In this document: piece by piece, positions 8,699 through 16,000 of the stretch
Numbering within the stretch: the first letter of the stretch is position 1
Layout of the letters: every line of letters begins with the position of its first letter
Assembly: GCA_023419375.1 (NCBI GenBank)
Contig: JAEZYD010000055.1
Location: forward strand, 1-49,929
Length of the DNA stretch: 49,929 bases
Direction: 5' to 3'
From: Pseudomonadota bacterium
GTDB lineage: Bacteria; Desulfobacterota; Desulfovibrionia; Desulfovibrionales; Desulfovibrionaceae
Program-made: the position numbers and the translations under genes
Notes under the pieces: model-generated
The model's input: the letters and a program-made list of their open reading frames with translations, nothing else
The model's database searches: none
Told to the model about the DNA's origin: nothing

Positions 8699-9387
8699 CC
8701 GTGGCGGGGCCGCCCGCGTGCGGCAAAACCTCGCTTGTGGTCAGGGCTGGCGCGGCCTTGAAGGCGCGGGGCGCGACCTGCGCCGTCATCAAGTTTGACT
8801 GCCTGCAAACCCGCGACGACGAACTCTACGCGGCGGCGGATATTCCCGTTTCCGTGGCGCTCTCCGGCGGGCTCTGCCCCGACCATTTTTTTGCCACCAA
8901 TCTGGAAGAAGCCTTTGCCTGGGCCGGAGAAACCGGGGCCCACATCTGCATTATCGAAACTGCGGGCCTGTGCAACCGCTGTTCGCCGCATCTGCGCGGG
9001 GCCTTGGCCCTGTGCGTCATCGACAATCTCATGGGTATCGACGCGCCGGAAAAAATCGGCCCCATGCTCCGGTTGGCCGATGTGGTAGCCGTGACCAAGG
9101 GGGATCTGGTTTCGCAGGCAGAGCGCGAGGTCTACCGCTACCGCATCCGGCAGATGAACCAGCGGGCGGTTATCCGCCACGTAAACGGCCTGACCGGGCA
9201 GGGTTGCGCGGAGCTTGCCGCCATCATGGCAATCGCTCCGGATATCGCCTCCGTAACCGACATGCGGCTGCGCTTTGCCATGCCCGCTGCCATCTGCTCC
9301 TATTGCCTGAGCGAAATGCGCATCGGCGCGCGCTACCAGAAGGGCAACGTCAAAAAGGCGGAATTTGGAGAAGGCCATGGAGCGTGA
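8686..9387 (+). CDS. SIMIBI GTPase of HypB/UreG/CobW type
   Basis: A 233-aa P-loop GTPase. Walker A is GPPACGKT (residues 8-15), a switch-like acidic segment is KFDCLQTRDD (36-45), the Walker B region is IIETAG (89-94), and the base-specificity motif is TKGD (137-140). Two cysteine pairs, CNRC (96-99) and CSYC (204-207), plus isolated Cys/His residues, could bind metal. HypB, UreG and CobW relatives use GTP hydrolysis to deliver Ni, Zn or Co, so a metallocentre role is a reasonable inference. ATG 8686 overlaps the end of the solute-binding-like gene by 13 bp. The 3' end overlaps the ATPase gene by 11 bp, so the three are almost certainly one transcript. The target enzyme is unknown. Confidence 0.75.
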   Translation: MRLITVAGPPACGKTSLVVRAGAALKARGATCAVIKFDCLQTRDDELYAAADIPVSVALSGGLCPDHFFATNLEEAFAWAGETGAHICIIETAGLCNRCSPHLRGALALCVIDNLMGIDAPEKIGPMLRLADVVAVTKGDLVSQAEREVYRYRIRQMNQRAVIRHVNGLTGQGCAELAAIMAIAPDIASVTDMRLRFAMPAAICSYCLSEMRIGARYQKGNVKKAEFGEGHGA

Positions 9388-10165
9388 AAACATGGAACTG
9401 GTCCTGCGTAGTCTGAGCCTGACCCCAGGCCGCGACAAGGCAGGCCAGCCGGAAAAAACGCAGATTCACTTCCGCCCCGGTGAAATCACGGCCCTGCTGG
9501 GGCCAACGGGGGCAGGCAAGAGCCGCTTTTTGAGCGATATTGAGTCACTGGCCGCAGGCGATACCCCAACGGGCCGCACCGTGCTGCTCAACGGCGCGGA
9601 ACCCGATGAAGACACGCGCTTTGATCTGCAGGGGCGGCTGGTGGCCCAGTTGACCCAGAACATGAATTTTGTGTTGGACATGGGCGTGATGGAATTTTTG
9701 CGCACCCACGCTCTGAGCCGCGAGGTGCCAGACCCCGAGGCCGCTGCTGCCAGGGTTTTTGCCGCCGCCAATGAACTGGCTGGCGAATCTTTTGCGGGGG
9801 ACACGCAACTGACCCAGCTCTCCGGCGGGCAGTCCCGCGCGTTGATGATTGCAGACACAGCCCTGCTCAGCTGGTCGCCCGTGCTGCTCATTGATGAAAT
9901 TGAAAACGCCGGGGTGGACAAGCGCAAGGCTCTTGATCTGCTGCTGGCATCGGACAAGATTATTGTCATGGCAACGCACGATCCCGTGCTGGCACTGGCG
10001 GCAGACAGGCGGCTGGTATTCGAGCAGGGGGCCGTGGCCGCAGTGCTGGCGCGTACCCCGGCGGAAGACGCCCTTCTGGCCCGGCTGGAAGATATGGAAA
10101 GGCACTGGTCTGACGTGCGCGAGGCCCTGCGCAAAGGGGCGGACATGTCGCCCTGGATTATTTAG
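9377..10165 (+). CDS. ABC-type ATPase with no cognate permease
   Basis: A 262-aa stand-alone nucleotide-binding domain: Walker A GPTGAGKS (42-49), Q-loop region around LTQNMNF (92-98), signature LSGGQ (148-152), Walker B VLLIDE (169-174) and switch His in ATHDP (199-203). It has no membrane segment, and no permease gene lies on either side. ATG 9377 follows GGAGAAGG, and the first 11 bp overlap the GTPase gene. The next gene is convergent, behind a strong hairpin, so the unit ends here. It could energise a distant permease. It could equally work as a soluble ATPase with the GTPase and solute-binding-like protein, for example in metal or cofactor loading. The domain assignment is firm; the role is inference. 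Confidence 0.75.
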   Translation: MERENMELVLRSLSLTPGRDKAGQPEKTQIHFRPGEITALLGPTGAGKSRFLSDIESLAAGDTPTGRTVLLNGAEPDEDTRFDLQGRLVAQLTQNMNFVLDMGVMEFLRTHALSREVPDPEAAAARVFAAANELAGESFAGDTQLTQLSGGQSRALMIADTALLSWSPVLLIDEIENAGVDKRKALDLLLASDKIIVMATHDPVLALAADRRLVFEQGAVAAVLARTPAEDALLARLEDMERHWSDVREALRKGADMSPWII

Positions 10166-10275
10166 CTGACTGACTTTTTTGTGGAGAAGCTCAAATTCCA
10201 CTAGTCGCCCGTTTTTACTTGAAGTTTTGACAGACTCTGCTTACAGCAGGGCAAGAGCAGAATGTGCAGTGTGTA

Positions 10276-10313
10276 AAAGGCAGAGGCCGTCCCTTGGGAC
10301 GGCCTCTGCCTTT
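10276..10313 (-). terminator. Strong hairpin terminator between convergent genes
   Basis: A perfect 18-bp stem (10276-10293 with 10296-10313) closes on a 2-nt loop. It has TTTTA after it on the minus strand and TTT on the plus strand. It serves the 63-aa gene and probably also the ATPase operon coming from the other side. Confidence 0.8.
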
Positions 10314-10334
10314 GTATATCTTGTGCAGCGAACG

Positions 10335-10526
10335 TTATTTCTTTTCAAACATCTCGATCTGGGCAACCACCATGCGGCTGAACACGGCGGCAATGCTCTC
10401 TGCATCCACACTGGCGGAGCCGGAACCGGCAAAGGCTTCGGCCACCTTTTGCGCATTGCTCACCATGGTGGAAAAAATCTGCGGGGTCACATTGGCGTTC
10501 ATGGCGCGCTGATAGGTGGAATCCAT
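10335..10526 (-). CDS. Small hypothetical protein, 63 aa
   Basis: MDSTYQRAMNANVTPQIF is followed by helical, Ala-rich sequence ending in VAQIEMFEKK. I see no cysteines, signal peptide or membrane segment; it looks like a soluble helical protein. ATG 10526 has AAAGGA at 6-7 nt, and a strong terminator follows directly after the stop, which together support a real short gene. The frame is open upstream to 10616, but without a ribosome site. It is not recognised as any family. It lies between the SBP/GTPase/ATPase unit (convergent) and hypE (upstream, same strand). Confidence 0.6.
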   Translation of the reverse strand: MDSTYQRAMNANVTPQIFSTMVSNAQKVAEAFAGSGSASVDAESIAAVFSRMVVAQIEMFEKK

Positions 10527-10680
10527 ATTATTTCCTTTCGGGCGGGAGGCTCCCGCATTCGGTTGAAACAAAGAGAACAGTTTCAGGGGATTCTCCGTAA
10601 CTATCTCTGCTGCCAAATTGTTTTGGCAAATTACTGAGGCAAGTTATTCCAGGGTTGTTGCACTACGAGGTATTTTGTCT

Positions 10681-10770
10681 CCTGCCAAGGAAGAAAGCGT
10701 TTTTATAAAGGGAGTGTAGCGCGGATGCTACTCGACCGGAATAAAAAGGCTTTCTGACGCGGGCAGGGGG
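10681..10770 (-). repeat. Structured 3' element, copy 1 (after hypE)
   Basis: This is one of three close copies of a fold-back element (others at 13119-13210 and 46829-46910). Read in the direction of hypE it has an outer stem CCTGCC/GGCAGG, a second stem AGAAAGC..TTTTTAT/ATAAAAA..CTTTCT, and an apical stem GAGTAGC/GCTA-CA-CTC with a bulged CA. Unpaired stretches (GCGTC, TCCGGTC, TTCCTTG) are shared with the other copies, while paired bases change together. The flanks can extend the outer stem to about 10655-10790. It starts about 24 bp after the hypE stop codon. Confidence 0.75.
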
Positions 10771-10793
10771 CAAGCGAACCGTAGCGGCATGCC

Positions 10794-11798
10794 CTAACAG
10801 ATGCGGGGCAACTGCGCGCCCTCAAGCATGCCCAGCAGGCGGCGGCCCCCTATGCGGGTTTGCAGCGCCACCTGCGCCTTGCCTTCCGTTACCGTGCCAA
10901 TGCGGGCCGCTTCCTTGCCGTAGGGCGAGCGGCGCATGGCCTCAAGGGCTGCTTCTGCGCTGCTTTCGGGCACAATGCAGATGCACTTGCCCTCGTTGGC
11001 AAGGTACAGCGGGTCCATGCCGAGGAAGGAGCAACCGTTGCGCACGGCCTCGTGAACGGGAACGCTGGCCTCCTCAAGCAGGATGGATACCTGTGACTGC
11101 TCGGCGATTTCGTTGAGCGTGGTGGCAAGCCCGCCGCGCGTGGGGTCGCGCAGCACGTGCACCTCGCCCACCGTATTGATGATGTCTTCAATCATGTGGT
11201 TCAGCGGGGCGGAGTCCGAGGCCACGTCCGTGAGGAAGGACAGGCCTTCGCGGCTGCCCATGACCGTAAGGCCGTGGTCGCCCATGGCTCCGCTGACCAG
11301 CACCACATCGCCGGGCCGGGCATTGTGCCCTGAGGGCGAGGGCGAGGCAAACACCTGCCCGATGCCTGTGGTATTGATGAAAATCTTGTCGCAAGCACCG
11401 CGCGGCACCACCTTGGTGTCGCCCGTCACAATGCTTACGCCCGCCTCGCGGGCTGCCGCGCCCATGTCGGCCACAACGCGCTCGAGGGTTTCGAGGGGCA
11501 GGCCTTCTTCAAGGATGAATCCGCAGCTCAGGTAGCGGGGCCGTGCGCCCAGCATGGCGACATCGTTGACGGTGCCGTGCACAGCCAGGCTACCGATGCT
11601 GCCGCCTGCGAAAAACAGGGGCGTCACCGTGTAGGAATCGGTGCTCATGGCCAGCGGGCCGGAAATATCGGTCAAAAGCGCCGCATCGTCCATGCGTTCC
11701 AGAAGGGGATTGGCAAAATGACGCATGAAACACTGGGCAATAAGGCGCTGCGAGGCTCTGCCGCCGCTGCCAGCATCAAGAAGAAGGCAATCGTCCAT
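10794..11798 (-). CDS. hypE: Hydrogenase maturation protein HypE
   Basis: HypE dehydrates the thiocarboxamide on its C-terminal cysteine to a thiocyanate, the source of the CN ligands of [NiFe] hydrogenases. The 334-aa product is full length and ends in the expected PRIC with the acceptor Cys at the C-terminus. The PurM-like ATP-binding fold is visible in LLDAGSGGRASQRLI, DDAALL, STDSYTVTPLFFAGGSIG and HGTVNDVAMLGARP. Its ATG shares one base with the hypD stop codon (TAATG), so the two are translationally coupled. hypA, hypB, hypC and hypF are not in this window. A structured repeat element follows immediately downstream. Confidence 0.97.
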   Translation of the reverse strand: MDDCLLLDAGSGGRASQRLIAQCFMRHFANPLLERMDDAALLTDISGPLAMSTDSYTVTPLFFAGGSIGSLAVHGTVNDVAMLGARPRYLSCGFILEEGLPLETLERVVADMGAAAREAGVSIVTGDTKVVPRGACDKIFINTTGIGQVFASPSPSGHNARPGDVVLVSGAMGDHGLTVMGSREGLSFLTDVASDSAPLNHMIEDIINTVGEVHVLRDPTRGGLATTLNEIAEQSQVSILLEEASVPVHEAVRNGCSFLGMDPLYLANEGKCICIVPESSAEAALEAMRRSPYGKEAARIGTVTEGKAQVALQTRIGGRRLLGMLEGAQLPRIC

Positions 11799-12889
11799 TA
11801 TCGCTCCGAATATTTAAAGTAGGCCGCGCAGCTGCCCTCGGTGGAAACCATGCAGGGGCCAACGGGGTTGGCGGGGGTGCAGCGCTTGCCGAAAAGCGGG
11901 CAGTCCGGCGGGGTAATGCGCCCCTTGAGCACATCGCCGCAGCGACAGCCGGGCAGGGGGGGGACGTCCGGCAGGGTGAGGTCAAGGCGCTTCATGGCGT
12001 CCATGCTCTCATATTCCGGGCGCAGGGCCAGGCCGCTCTGGGGTATGCGGCCTATGCCGCGCCACAGGGCGTCCGCCGGTTGGAAAAACTGTTCCAGCAG
12101 GGCGCGGGCGCGGGGGTTGCCCGTGTCGTCCACGGCGCGGGGGTAGGCATTGACCACATCGGGCTTGCCGTCGCGCATCTGCTCGGCCATGAGGCAGAGG
12201 GCCAGCAGAATGTCGGCGGGCTGGAAGCCGCCCACAATGCCGGGAACATGAAAATCGCGCGCCAGAAAAGCATAAGGCTCCAGGCCAAGAATGGTGGAAA
12301 CATGCCCCGGCAGCAAAAAGGCTTCCACACCGCACTGGCTGTCTTCAAGCAGGATGCGCAGGGCGGGGGGCACAAGCTTGTGCAGGGAGAGCACGCAGAA
12401 GTTGTTCAGCCCGCGTTGCTGGGCGGTGAGCAGAGTGGCTGCCACGGTGGGGGCCGTGGTTTCAAAACCTATGCCCAGAAAAACCACCGTATCGCCGGGG
12501 TTGGCCGCCGCAAGGGTCAGGGCGTCCAGAGGCGAATAGACAATCTCAACCCGCGCGCCTTGGGCCTGAGCGTGTTTAAGGCTGAGGCCGCCGGGGCCGG
12601 GCACGCGCAAAAGGTCGCCAAAGGTGGCTATGATGACGCGGTCGCGGCCAGCAAGCTCAAGAAAGGCGGCAACTTCCGCATCGTGCGTGACGCATACGGG
12701 GCAGCCGGGGCCGGAAAGGTGCGTTACCGACTTGGGCAGGAGCGAACGCAGGCCGCTCTGGAAGATGGCAACTGTATGGGTGCCGCACACCTCCATGAAG
12801 CGCATTGTGCGACCCTCAAGGGCGCGGTTGAGGCGATCAAGAAGGCTGTGGCACAGTTGCGGATTCTGAAAGGCGGTTTCCAGTTGCAT
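11798..12889 (-). CDS. hypD: Hydrogenase maturation protein HypD
   Basis: HypD is the [4Fe-4S] scaffold that, with HypC, assembles the Fe(CN)2CO moiety of [NiFe] hydrogenases. Visible family motifs are MEVCGTHTVAIFQSG and SGPGCPVCVTHD near the N-terminus, FLGIGFETTAPT in the middle, and a C-terminal cluster region with PGCRCGDVLKG and CxP-type cysteines. I prefer ATG 12889 (363 aa), since AAGGA lies 6 nt ahead; an ATG two codons upstream at 12895 overlaps that site. It is coupled to hypE by a one-base overlap. It has its own 340-bp upstream region filled by two fold-back elements. Confidence 0.96.
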   Translation of the reverse strand: MQLETAFQNPQLCHSLLDRLNRALEGRTMRFMEVCGTHTVAIFQSGLRSLLPKSVTHLSGPGCPVCVTHDAEVAAFLELAGRDRVIIATFGDLLRVPGPGGLSLKHAQAQGARVEIVYSPLDALTLAAANPGDTVVFLGIGFETTAPTVAATLLTAQQRGLNNFCVLSLHKLVPPALRILLEDSQCGVEAFLLPGHVSTILGLEPYAFLARDFHVPGIVGGFQPADILLALCLMAEQMRDGKPDVVNAYPRAVDDTGNPRARALLEQFFQPADALWRGIGRIPQSGLALRPEYESMDAMKRLDLTLPDVPPLPGCRCGDVLKGRITPPDCPLFGKRCTPANPVGPCMVSTEGSCAAYFKYSER

Positions 12890-12955
12890 GGGCATTCCTT
12901 TTTTGCGACCCGCGGGGGATCGGCGGGCAAAACTCTGGCGGCATTCTCCGGGGCA

Positions 12956-13055
12956 AAGGCTCGGCCATTACTGGCGGTTCCGGCAAGGAGAAAGGCTTTT
13001 TATCTGCTAGTCATGCGCTGCATCCAGCAGGAATAAAAAGCCTTTCTGCCGAGCC
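12956..13055 (-). repeat. Diverged fold-back element, copy 4 (upstream of hypD)
   Basis: A long hairpin has a 15-bp perfect stem (12989-13003 with 13033-13047) and an additional outer stem GGCTCGGC/GCCGAGCC (12958-12965 with 13047-13054). In argC-sense it shares TTTTTATTCC, ATAAAAA and CTCCTTGCCGG with the three better copies. The apical part differs (CTGCTGG/CTAGCAG) and lacks CGGTCGAGTA. It lies about 60 bp beyond copy 2. It is either a degenerate relative or a terminator of similar design. Confidence 0.5.
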
Positions 13056-13088
13056 TTGGATGTAAAATGGTTGTGTGTATCAGGTCCA

Positions 13089-13235
13089 TGATATGTTAAC
13101 AATATGAGAAATTTTGTTCCCTGCCAAGGAAGTAAGCCTTTTTATGGAGAGAGTGTACTGCTTCGGTACTCGACCGGAATAAAAAGGCTTACTGACGCAG
13201 GCAGGGGGCAACAGGGCCATATTGTTAATATATCA
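13089..13235 (-). repeat. Structured 3' element, copy 2 (after argC), inside a 147-bp fold-back
   Basis: The core at 13119-13210 matches copies 1 and 3: outer stem CCTGCC/GGCAGG, a perfect 15-bp stem AGTAAGCCTTTTTAT/ATAAAAAGGCTTACT, and apical GAGTAC/GTA-CA-CTC. Here the fold-back is longer: 13089-13106 pairs with 13218-13235 (17 of 18 plus one G-U), bringing the base of the structure right up to the argC stop codon at 13236. Compared with copy 1, the second stem changes A-T to T-A at the same position, and the apical stem changes TAGC/GCTA to TAC/GTA. Confidence 0.8.
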
Positions 13236-14291
13236 TTAGGCCAGCGGGGCCAAAGTATTGAGGCCCGTTTCCACCGGCAGCCCGCACATGAGGTTGGCGT
13301 TGGCCATGGCCTGACCGGATGCGCCCCTGCACAGGTTGTCGATGGCGGAAATGATGATGAGCCGCCCTGTACGGGGGTCTACCACAAGACCCAGGTCGCA
13401 GAACATGCTGCCGCGCACAAAACGCGTTTCGGGCAGCGCCCCCTTGGGCAGGATGCGAACCCACGGGCTGTGTTCCCACGTGCGGGTAAAGACCTCGCGC
13501 ACTTCGTCCAGGCTGGTGGCGGGGTTTTTGAGTTTGGTATAGATGGTGGACAAAATGCCCCTGTTGGTGGGCAAGATGTGCGTGTTGAACGAAATCCGCA
13601 AGTCGTGGCCCGCCAGCAGGCTGAGTTCCTGCTCGATTTCCGGCGTATGGCGGTGCGTGGGCAGGCCGTAGGCGCGGAAATTGTCGGAAATTTCGCAGAA
13701 CAGCGTAGGCACGGCCGCCTTGCGGCCAGCGCCCGTGGCCCCGGATTTGGCGTCCACCACGATGTCGTCGGTATGCACGAGGTCGTTCTTGATGGCGGCG
13801 TAGAGGCCCAGAATCACCGAGGTGGGGTAACAGCCGGGGTTGGCGATGAGTTTTGCTCTTGCGATCTCAGCGGCATACAGCTCGGGCAGGCCGTACACGG
13901 CCTTGTGCAGCAGATCAGTGCACACGTGCTCGCGCTTGTACCATGTGGCATAGGTTTCGGGGTCGCGCAGGCGAAAATCCGCCGAGAGGTCAACAACCTT
14001 CACCCCGGCGCGCAGCAGCATTTCAGCCATGTCCATGGCTGTGCCTGCGGGCACGGCAAGAAAGACCACGTCGCATTGACGGGCGGCTTCCTGCGGGTCA
14101 AAAACGCTGATGACCACATCCGCGCCGGGCATGTGGTTCAGAAAAGGGTAAAAATCCCCCAGCCGCTTGCCGGATTCCGCCCGCGAACAGGCCATGGTAA
14201 GCTGCATGGAAGGATGGCTCACGAGAAGCCGCGTCAGCTCCATGCCCGCGTAGCCGGTAATGCCCACCAGACCCACATTGATTGTCTTCAT
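13236..14291 (-). CDS. argC: N-acetyl-gamma-glutamyl-phosphate reductase
   Basis: Third step of arginine synthesis: NADPH-dependent reduction of N-acetylglutamyl-phosphate to the semialdehyde. The 351-aa product has the N-terminal Rossmann motif GLVGITGYAGMELTRLL, the catalytic Cys in NPGCYPTSVILGLYA, and the dimerisation/active-site His region HRHTPEIEQEL. The length is typical of the long argC type. The start at 14291 has AAAGGA 9 nt upstream. It lies downstream of the DUF1844 gene on the same strand, and a structured 3' element begins at its stop codon. No other arg genes are in the window. Confidence 0.96.
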   Translation of the reverse strand: MKTINVGLVGITGYAGMELTRLLVSHPSMQLTMACSRAESGKRLGDFYPFLNHMPGADVVISVFDPQEAARQCDVVFLAVPAGTAMDMAEMLLRAGVKVVDLSADFRLRDPETYATWYKREHVCTDLLHKAVYGLPELYAAEIARAKLIANPGCYPTSVILGLYAAIKNDLVHTDDIVVDAKSGATGAGRKAAVPTLFCEISDNFRAYGLPTHRHTPEIEQELSLLAGHDLRISFNTHILPTNRGILSTIYTKLKNPATSLDEVREVFTRTWEHSPWVRILPKGALPETRFVRGSMFCDLGLVVDPRTGRLIIISAIDNLCRGASGQAMANANLMCGLPVETGLNTLAPLA

Positions 14292-14385
14292 GCCGCCGAT
14301 CCTTTGGAAACTATGGTCAATGGTAGTGACGGAGCCGCGCCGCGCAGACGGCAGATTGCCGCTGCTTGTGCCGCACCGCAGTGCC

Positions 14386-14700
14386 TTAGGCTTTTTTTGA
14401 CTGACAGGCGCAGTCCGGGCCGCACTTCATCACGAACTTCATGCGCAGCTCGTAGAGGATGCTTTCCAGCAGTTTTCGCTCCTGTTCTTCCAGCCCGTTT
14501 TCGGTCTTGGCGCGCAGCATTTCCAGCACGTCAATGCTGTGCTTAGCCAGCGGCAGGCTTGTTTCCGTGCCGCCGGTTTCAGGGTTGGGCACTTCGCCCA
14601 GATGCACCAGAGCCGATGACGCCAGCGAAATAATAAAGGTCGAAAACGTCACTTCCGGCATGGGGCCATCGGCCTTGCAGCCGCAGTTATTGTCACTCAT
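14386..14700 (-). CDS. DUF1844 family protein
   Basis: A 104-aa protein with the DUF1844 core: VTFSTFIISLASSALVHLGEVPNPETG, then PLAKHSIDVLEMLRAKTENGL and a Glu-rich helix ending LLESILYELRMKFV. Short cysteine-bearing ends flank it (NNCGCK at the N-terminus, CGPDCACQ at the C-terminus), so a metal or disulfide role is possible. No biochemical function is established that I know of. The start has GAGGT at about 5 nt. It sits between the class V aminotransferase and argC on the same strand with gaps of about 100 bp each, so co-transcription is possible. Confidence 0.85.
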   Translation of the reverse strand: MSDNNCGCKADGPMPEVTFSTFIISLASSALVHLGEVPNPETGGTETSLPLAKHSIDVLEMLRAKTENGLEEQERKLLESILYELRMKFVMKCGPDCACQSKKA

Positions 14701-14800
14701 GGCGACCTCGTGGCACGTAAACGGTTACGGTAACAGCAGTTTGCGCCAAATGCCTGCGTTCAACATACAAGCTTTTACCGCCAGCGCAAGGGCTTGCGCC

Positions 14801-15985
14801 CTAGCTGTGGATCAGCGGCAGCGGCTCGCCGGGTTTGCCCGCCAGGGCCATGCGATAAGCCGCCAGCGCTTCTTCAAGATAGTCACGCGAGCCGCAGTGT
14901 CCACCCGCTTCAATGATGCCCCGGTTGAGGGCATGCAGCCCGGCCACCAGATCGGCCCAGTCCACCCAGCCCATGTGACCTATGCGCACCATGCGGCCCT
15001 TCATGTGATCCTGACCGCCAGCCATGCACACGCCGTAGTTGTCCATGGCGATGCGCAGCACCTCGGTGCCGTCAACGCCCGCAGGCAGCATGACGCTGGT
15101 GATGCCCCAGGCAAAGTGGGTTTTGGCGTAAAGCTCAAGGCCCATGGCGGCAACGCCCGCGCGGGCCAGCATGGTCAGCGCCCACTGCTTGGCGTAAATG
15201 GCTTCAAGGCCGTTTTCCAGCAGCATTTCAAGGCTTTCGTCCAGGCCGACCACAAGGTTCACCGCAGAGGTGAACAATGTCTGCCCCTGGGCGATCTTGG
15301 CCCGTTCCTTGGGCAGGTTGAAATAGAAGCAGCCGGGCGTGACGCTTTCGGCCCTTTTCCATGCGCGGGGCGAGAGCGCCAGCAGCGCAAGGCCGGGGGG
15401 CAGCATGAGGCCTTTTTGCGAGCCGGTGACAAGGCAGTCGATACCCCACTGGTCCATGGGGCAGGGCGCGAGGCTCACGGCTGAGATGCCGTCCACCAGC
15501 AGCAGGGTGTCGGTATCGCGTGTGATGCGCGCCACTTCTTCCACAGGGTGCAGGACGCCGGTGGAGGTTTCGGAGTGCTGGATAAGCACCGCCGCGATGC
15601 CCGGATCGGCCTTGAGGGCCGTTGCCACGGCCTGCGGGTCAACGGCTTCGCCCCACGGCACTTCAAGAGTGGTGACTTCAAGCCCGCGCGAAAGTGCGAT
15701 CTCGCGCCAGCGCTGACCAAACTTGCCGCCCTCGACCACCAGTACACGCTGACCGGGGGTAAACAGACTGTACACCGCCGCCGTCATGGCGCCCGTGCCG
15801 GAACAGGAAAGGGGCAGAACCACATCTGCGGTGCCGAACAGCACGCGCAGGCGCTCCTGAACCCGACCCATCACGGCCTTGAATTCGCTTTTGCGGTGGT
15901 GGATCATGTCTTTGGCAAGCACAAGACGTACGCGCTCCGGCAGAGGCGTGGGGCCAGGGGTGAGCAGGCGGACTTTGTTCAGCAT
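14801..15985 (-). CDS. Class V PLP-dependent aminotransferase (alanine/serine-glyoxylate type)
   Basis: A 394-aa fold-type I PLP enzyme. It begins LLTPGPTPLPERV and HHRKSEF, typical of serine-pyruvate/alanine-glyoxylate aminotransferases and the small subunit of archaeal-type soluble hydrogenase annotations. The catalytic lysine is in VTGSQKGLMLPPGLALLALS, and the PLP phosphate region is LSCSGTGAMTAAV. It likely moves amino groups between alanine or serine and a 2-oxo acid such as glyoxylate or pyruvate; the exact pair cannot be told. It starts 15 bp after the rlmI-type gene on the same strand (AAGGA ribosome site), so the two are probably co-transcribed. Confidence 0.88.
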   Translation of the reverse strand: MLNKVRLLTPGPTPLPERVRLVLAKDMIHHRKSEFKAVMGRVQERLRVLFGTADVVLPLSCSGTGAMTAAVYSLFTPGQRVLVVEGGKFGQRWREIALSRGLEVTTLEVPWGEAVDPQAVATALKADPGIAAVLIQHSETSTGVLHPVEEVARITRDTDTLLLVDGISAVSLAPCPMDQWGIDCLVTGSQKGLMLPPGLALLALSPRAWKRAESVTPGCFYFNLPKERAKIAQGQTLFTSAVNLVVGLDESLEMLLENGLEAIYAKQWALTMLARAGVAAMGLELYAKTHFAWGITSVMLPAGVDGTEVLRIAMDNYGVCMAGGQDHMKGRMVRIGHMGWVDWADLVAGLHALNRGIIEAGGHCGSRDYLEEALAAYRMALAGKPGEPLPLIHS

Positions 15986-16000
15986 GTCAAATCCTTCTAG

